DNA from: Aphidius gifuensis
Taxonomy: Eukaryota; Arthropoda; Insecta; Hymenoptera; Braconidae
Length of the DNA stretch: 64,000 bases
Direction of reading: 5' to 3'
Assembly: GCF_014905175.1 (NCBI RefSeq)
Contig: NC_057790.1
Location: 1,612,001-1,676,000, forward strand
This document shows, in pieces, positions 59,732 to 64,000 of this stretch (position 1 is the stretch's first letter; every line of letters begins with the position of its first letter). Below the pieces are notes generated by a model. It did not search any database and was not told where the DNA came from. It was given only the letters and a program-made list of their open reading frames with translations. Both the position numbers and the translations under genes were made by a program.

Positions 59732-62700
59732 TCACTTGATCAAATTTGAGTCTAAATTTGAAGCTGAAATTGGCTGTTGTAAGTTTGATGATGGTGATGT
59801 TGTTTGTTGACCATTTCCAACATTGACCTTATCACTTGAGCTACCAGAGCCACCACCACTACCACCACCACCTTCCTTCATTTTATCACAGTAATCTGCG
59901 AATATGTCACGAAATCGCAGCCAAGATTTTTCGGGTACTGTTATTGCTGTTCTAAAGTTTGTTTTTACCTGTAATAATAAAAATTTATTATCATTAAAAT
60001 TACATTCAACAAGTAAATAAACAAAGCATAAAAAAAAAATAAACAAACCTCAGAAATTCTCATATAAATTCCACGATTATTTTGTCCAATATCAAAATAA
60101 AAGTTTTTATTATCAACACGCATATAACGTCCCTCTGGTAATTCACCTTTGAATCCTCCATCATCAATACCAAATTCTTCCAATAAATCTGTCAATGCAT
60201 CTCTAAATTCAATCATTCCCTGAGCTGGTATTGCTATTTGTGTTCTTGGACCTCCACGTGTTATTGTTTGTGATACCTTTAAAATTTTAATTATAAATAT
60301 TAATAATAATTTTTAAGATTTATAAATAATATTATTGCGGGTGTGAAGATTAAGTATTGAACAATCATTCTCTTGTTGTTTTTTTTATTATTTATTCATA
60401 CTCAATTGTATTTGGTACATACAGGGTGACTCACCCGCAGGAAACGGCCGCGGGAATTTTCTTTGAGATCCAAATAATAACGTCTATTGTCCTTTACCAT
60501 CATTTCAGATTTAAGTTTTCCATCGTCTGGGACATTGTCTGGATTTGGTGGACCTTTACTCAATAAATGTATTAATTTTTTTCTTATTTTTCATTAAATA
60601 ATTATTAACCAACAATAATACAAAGTTTATTATATTTTTTAATCATTAAATTTATAGTGTTTATTTGGTATGAAAAATAACTCACCTAATGATGAATAAA
60701 AATCACTGAAAGTTGAAAGATGATCACGAAATTCAGATGCTGTACTTAGTGCTAAAAATATTTGACTACGTCTGCCATCAGCTCCGATCTGTTGAAATTA
60801 ATTTACATTATTATTTTTTGTATTTATAATTGATTATTTATTTTTTTTTTTACCTCGGCAACTTTGATAAATCTTCCACGTCGATTTTGTTTAACATCAA
60901 GATAAAATCTTTTGCTTTGTATTTGAAGCATTTTTGTCGCCAATTCTTGCTCATTTTGCTGACCATGTTGGCCTGAAATAAAATGAAAAATTAATTTACA
61001 AATATTTGATTTTTTTTTTCATAATAAATAGTTAAATTTTTAAAAAATAATAAAAACTTGACTGTATGCCAACTATATAGGTAAAACTTTCAAGTATTTT
61101 TTTTTGATTTTTTATATATCTTAAAATGGTTTTATTATTTTTCATGGATGCCATGATTCTAGAAAAATACGTGACCAATATTCAAGTCGGTCATCGTTTG
61201 ATATATATCTGTGTATTATTTAATTTCAACTCAAACTGGCATTTCCTCTTTAAAAGAGACCAAGCCTTTTTTTGTTAACGTTGCGCAGCTAAAAGTTTTA
61301 ATTGTATTTACATTTTAGCTGTATCTACTTTGACAAATTTATTTGCTTTTTTTTAATCATTAATTTCACTGTTGATGAAAATTTTTTTGCGAAATAAATC
61401 TAAACTCATTTGAAACACGGAAATGGCACAATTTGTCAACAGAAAATCCAGCTCTACCTCAACTTTTTTATGTATGAATATATTTCCAGCTGGAATTCAC
61501 CCGGAAATAAATAATAAAAAATTACAAATTTTAAAAATTAAAATATTTTTATTACAGTTTAATTATGTTATTAACTTTTTAATTATCTAGATTTAAATTC
61601 GCAAGTCGATCTAGCTTTTATTCATATATAAAAATAATTTATTGTTGCAGATGATGTGAGTTTCAATGGAACAAGCCAAGGACATCAATCAAGATTTCCA
61701 TTTCCATCAACTGCAGTAAAGGTAAGGTTAGCAATTTTTTTTATTTCGATTTTCATCCAACTTTATTGTGTCAAATTTACAAATCATTTCAATCACTAAT
61801 TTCCTCTTGAGCAATAATTGTACCAATTGTTTAATTATAAAAATTGAAATAATAAAGAAAATTCAATTTATAAAAAATAATAGAACATGAAAATTCAACT
61901 AAATAACAAAAGAACAAAGGAAATATATTTTGTTGAAGAAAAATACGGCTATAGAAAAAATGTAGGTCAAAGGAAAAATATATATTGATATTGGTAATTA
62001 CACAATAATATTTCCAAATTTTTCTAAAAAAACAATATAATTTTTATTTCATTATAAAAGATTATAACAAAAATCTTTAATATATAAACATTATATATAA
62101 TTTTTATTTAACCATAAAAAATTAAATATAACAATCAATGATTAAATAAACAAAATAAATTGATTATTAATTTTAAAATTCCATCAGTTAAAAATCTAAA
62201 TCATACAAATAATACGATTAACCTATTCATTTTCTGGGACACCATAGAACGGTCGATGATAATAACAGCTTTAAACTGATGTCATATTTATACAATATAG
62301 TTTTCTAGGTCACTGATTATCAACTCGATTTAGTAAAATAAAATAAATAACAAAAATAAACAAATAAAAAATTGTTAATTATATATACCAAATTTAAAAT
62401 TCGTGTATTTTTCGCTTTCAATTATAAACCAATTATTTTATATGAATTTTTTTTTATTTGGGAAATTTTCGAAAAACTTTTGGGCGTGGAATTTATTTAT
62501 ATAAATCTTTAAACTATAAAAGAGTTGAATATTTTATATTGATTTTTTTTCAGCATAAATATCATGAATTTTTTTTAATTTTCTTCAGTTTTATTTGACT
62601 ATTTTTATTTCTGATTTTTAATTGAAAATTCGACTGGATAAATTTAACTTAGACAGGTTTAAATATTTTAGCTGAACATTTTCTATCCAAGTACAATTTT

Positions 62701-62821
62701 TAATTAAAATTTTAAATTTTAAACTATAATTTTTTACTTGATGATAGGGAAATTAAAAATATATACTTACCAGCTTCAAAATCTGCGCTTCCACCGTCCA
62801 TGCCTCCAGAATTTCCATATT
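59732..62821 (-). CDS. Pur-alpha: Pur-alpha, single-stranded nucleic-acid-binding protein (5' end missing)
   Basis: Pur-alpha binds GGN-repeat DNA and RNA and acts in transcription and neuronal mRNA transport. Six exons in phase: 62821-62771, 60972-60854, 60788-60686, 60553-60435, 60276-60049 and 59968-59732 (TGA). The first exon found starts with a partial codon and encodes a Gly-rich leader (YGNSGGMDGGSADFEAG). Three PUR repeats follow: I (ELATKMLQIQSKRFYLDVKQ ... RGRFIKVAEIG), II (YYLDLKENSRGRFLRVSQTI) and III (FYFDIGQNNRGIYMRISEV). Each has the aromatic and RG(R/I)(F/Y) residues of the family. The C-terminus is a Gly/Ser-rich extension. The initiator exon was not found and may lie upstream of the window's right edge or within 62822-64000. 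The minus-strand gene converges on the region at 54903-59731. Confidence 0.94.
60973..62770 (-). other. Pur-alpha intron, 1.8 kb
   Basis: The largest intron seen in this gene. It contains the plus-strand candidate exon at 61651-61721. The rest is AT-rich with nothing else recognised. Confidence 0.6.
61651..61721 (+). other. Candidate plus-strand exon inside a Pur-alpha intron
   Basis: A 71-bp block flanked by a strong acceptor (ATTGTTGCAG, 61641-61650) and a strong donor (AAAG/GTAAGG). One frame is open throughout, entering with two bases of a codon and leaving in phase 0. It reads DVSFNGTSQGHQSRFPFPST and is richer in G/C than the flanks. No partner exons are found. It could belong to an unknown gene antisense to Pur-alpha, or be chance. 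Confidence 0.35.
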
Positions 62822-64000
62822 CTATAAAATAATTTTTAAAAAAAATTAATAAATAAATATTTAAAAAGTAAATTATCATTACTATTATCAATTTTTTTTC
62901 AATTTTCAATTTGCAAAATATAAAATAGCCTTAAATTTTAAAACAGTCAAGTCGTGAATTTTTTTTTTTGTATTGGCTATGATATTTTAAAGAAAAATTT
63001 GATAATATCTCTACGAAGGTCATGTCTGAGCATAATAAGCCGGTTCTACTTTGGACATTCCAAATTGACGGTATGGCTTGACCCAGCCTTTTAACTACTC
63101 CAATAACTACAGCGTTATTATTTACAAAATATACAACAGATAAGGATTGTATATTTATTTTAAAATTATTCCGTAATAGATAAGTGGATATTTTTTTTTT
63201 TATATTGATAATACCTATTGATATATACATTGTGCAAGGGCCAATGAATATCATATTAATTTATCGAAGGTCATTTTCATGTATACTATTTAAAACACAA
63301 TAGAAAAAAAAAAAAACATACGTATTAGAAATTATTTTAATATTTATTTTTGAAATAATAAATAACTTTTTTAATAAATATTATTATCTTATTTAAGTTT
63401 ACCATTGAGGGTGGATTACATGAGCTTTTATAATAAATATTTATATATATTTATTTTCAATTAATATTCACACTTGGATTTATTTATTTATCATATTCAA
63501 TCCCCTGTAAAATCGAACCTTCCAAGAAAATATAGGTCACTGCTAAAATGAAATTATAATTTTACTCGAGCATAAAATATTAACGACAAAATAAAATTTT
63601 GGATATAGTTTGTCTCTAGTCAAAACCTTGACTATGGAAAATAAATAAATATATAAAATCAATCAACAAAAAAAAAAAAAAAAAATAATTATATAAATTG
63701 AGATATAACTAGTTTAAAAAAAATTACCAATTGATTCCTTAAGGAATATATTATTTCAATTAATACCCATTGAAGGCCATTACGTCATGAGTATGATTTA
63801 AAAATTGACCTTGAACAAGTAGCTTGGTTTGCTCAGTGAATGGATAAAATAATATATACAAGAAAAATGAAATAAAAATAATAAAAAATAGGCCATTACA
63901 TCACAATACATATGGATAATATAAAAAAAAATAAAATGATAATTAAAAATAGTCATAGCTAATTGTAAATATGAATGAAAAAATTAGATAATAATATATT
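62822..64000. other. Upstream side of the Pur-alpha exons, nothing assigned
   Basis: About 1.2 kb that is probably the next Pur-alpha intron or its 5' flank. It is AT-rich. The patch at about 63010-63120 is of mixed composition but has no good splice-bounded reading frame. Confidence 0.4.

Noticed and set aside
62931..63254. 107-codon minus-strand frame upstream of Pur-alpha
   Set aside because: It crosses low-complexity runs, has no matching splice phase to the Pur-alpha exon at 62821 and no family resemblance.
1..64000. CRISPR arrays, prokaryotic operons, prophage or integrated viral genes
   Set aside because: Intron-split animal genes fill the window. I see no spaced direct repeats of CRISPR type and no viral protein signatures.

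Overview
The window is AT-rich eukaryotic DNA with GT-AG introns, long A/T homopolymers and a dozen protein genes of clearly animal type. The gene set points to an insect: a class II PI3-kinase of the Pi3K68D type, Csp with its long cysteine string, a DUF4803-like secreted protein, an outer-arm dynein heavy chain, Nckx30C-type exchanger and Pur-alpha. The very low GC, short introns and full axonemal dynein gene would suit a hymenopteran such as a parasitoid wasp, but that placement is inference.

Layout. 1-2254 (+) is the 3' part of a class II PI3-kinase (kinase, PX and C2 domains). It converges on CHMP3/Vps24 (3622-4357, -). CHMP3 is divergent from the cysteine string protein gene Csp (5716-10910, +); the shared upstream region holds a fold-back element and a perfect CRE. 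A secreted DUF4803-like gene (12512-15191, -) ends in a long poly-Asp tract encoded by a microsatellite. A 14-exon gene (15889-20076, +) encodes only the tail of a DNAH2-type inner-arm dynein heavy chain. It is tail to tail with a complete DNAH5/DNAH8-type outer-arm heavy chain (20207-36882, -), which carries an antisense tRNA-Arg(TCG) in one intron. A gene-poor 5 kb stretch (36883-42027) contains a possible Inr+DPE promoter and a miRNA-sized hairpin. Then come an NCKX (SLC24) exchanger (42028-45262, -), TTC1 (45928-46974, -), ANKRD13C (48438-50221, +), an intronless homocysteine S-methyltransferase (51961-52937, +), an unrecognised helical protein (53806-54902, +), about 4.8 kb without recognised genes, and the 3' part of Pur-alpha (59732-62821, -).

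The genes are not an operon or a cluster with one function. Most are single-copy housekeeping, neuronal or ciliary genes. The two dynein genes are functionally related: both encode axonemal components, expected in sperm flagella and sensory cilia. The most unusual item is the motorless dynein tail gene, whose 14 exons join in phase to a 1,095-codon frame with its own stop. I checked exon phase by hand for every gene except the DNAH5/8 gene, where I followed homology. All checked genes stay in frame except one position in the DUF4803-like gene, where a single-base shift in an A-run is needed.
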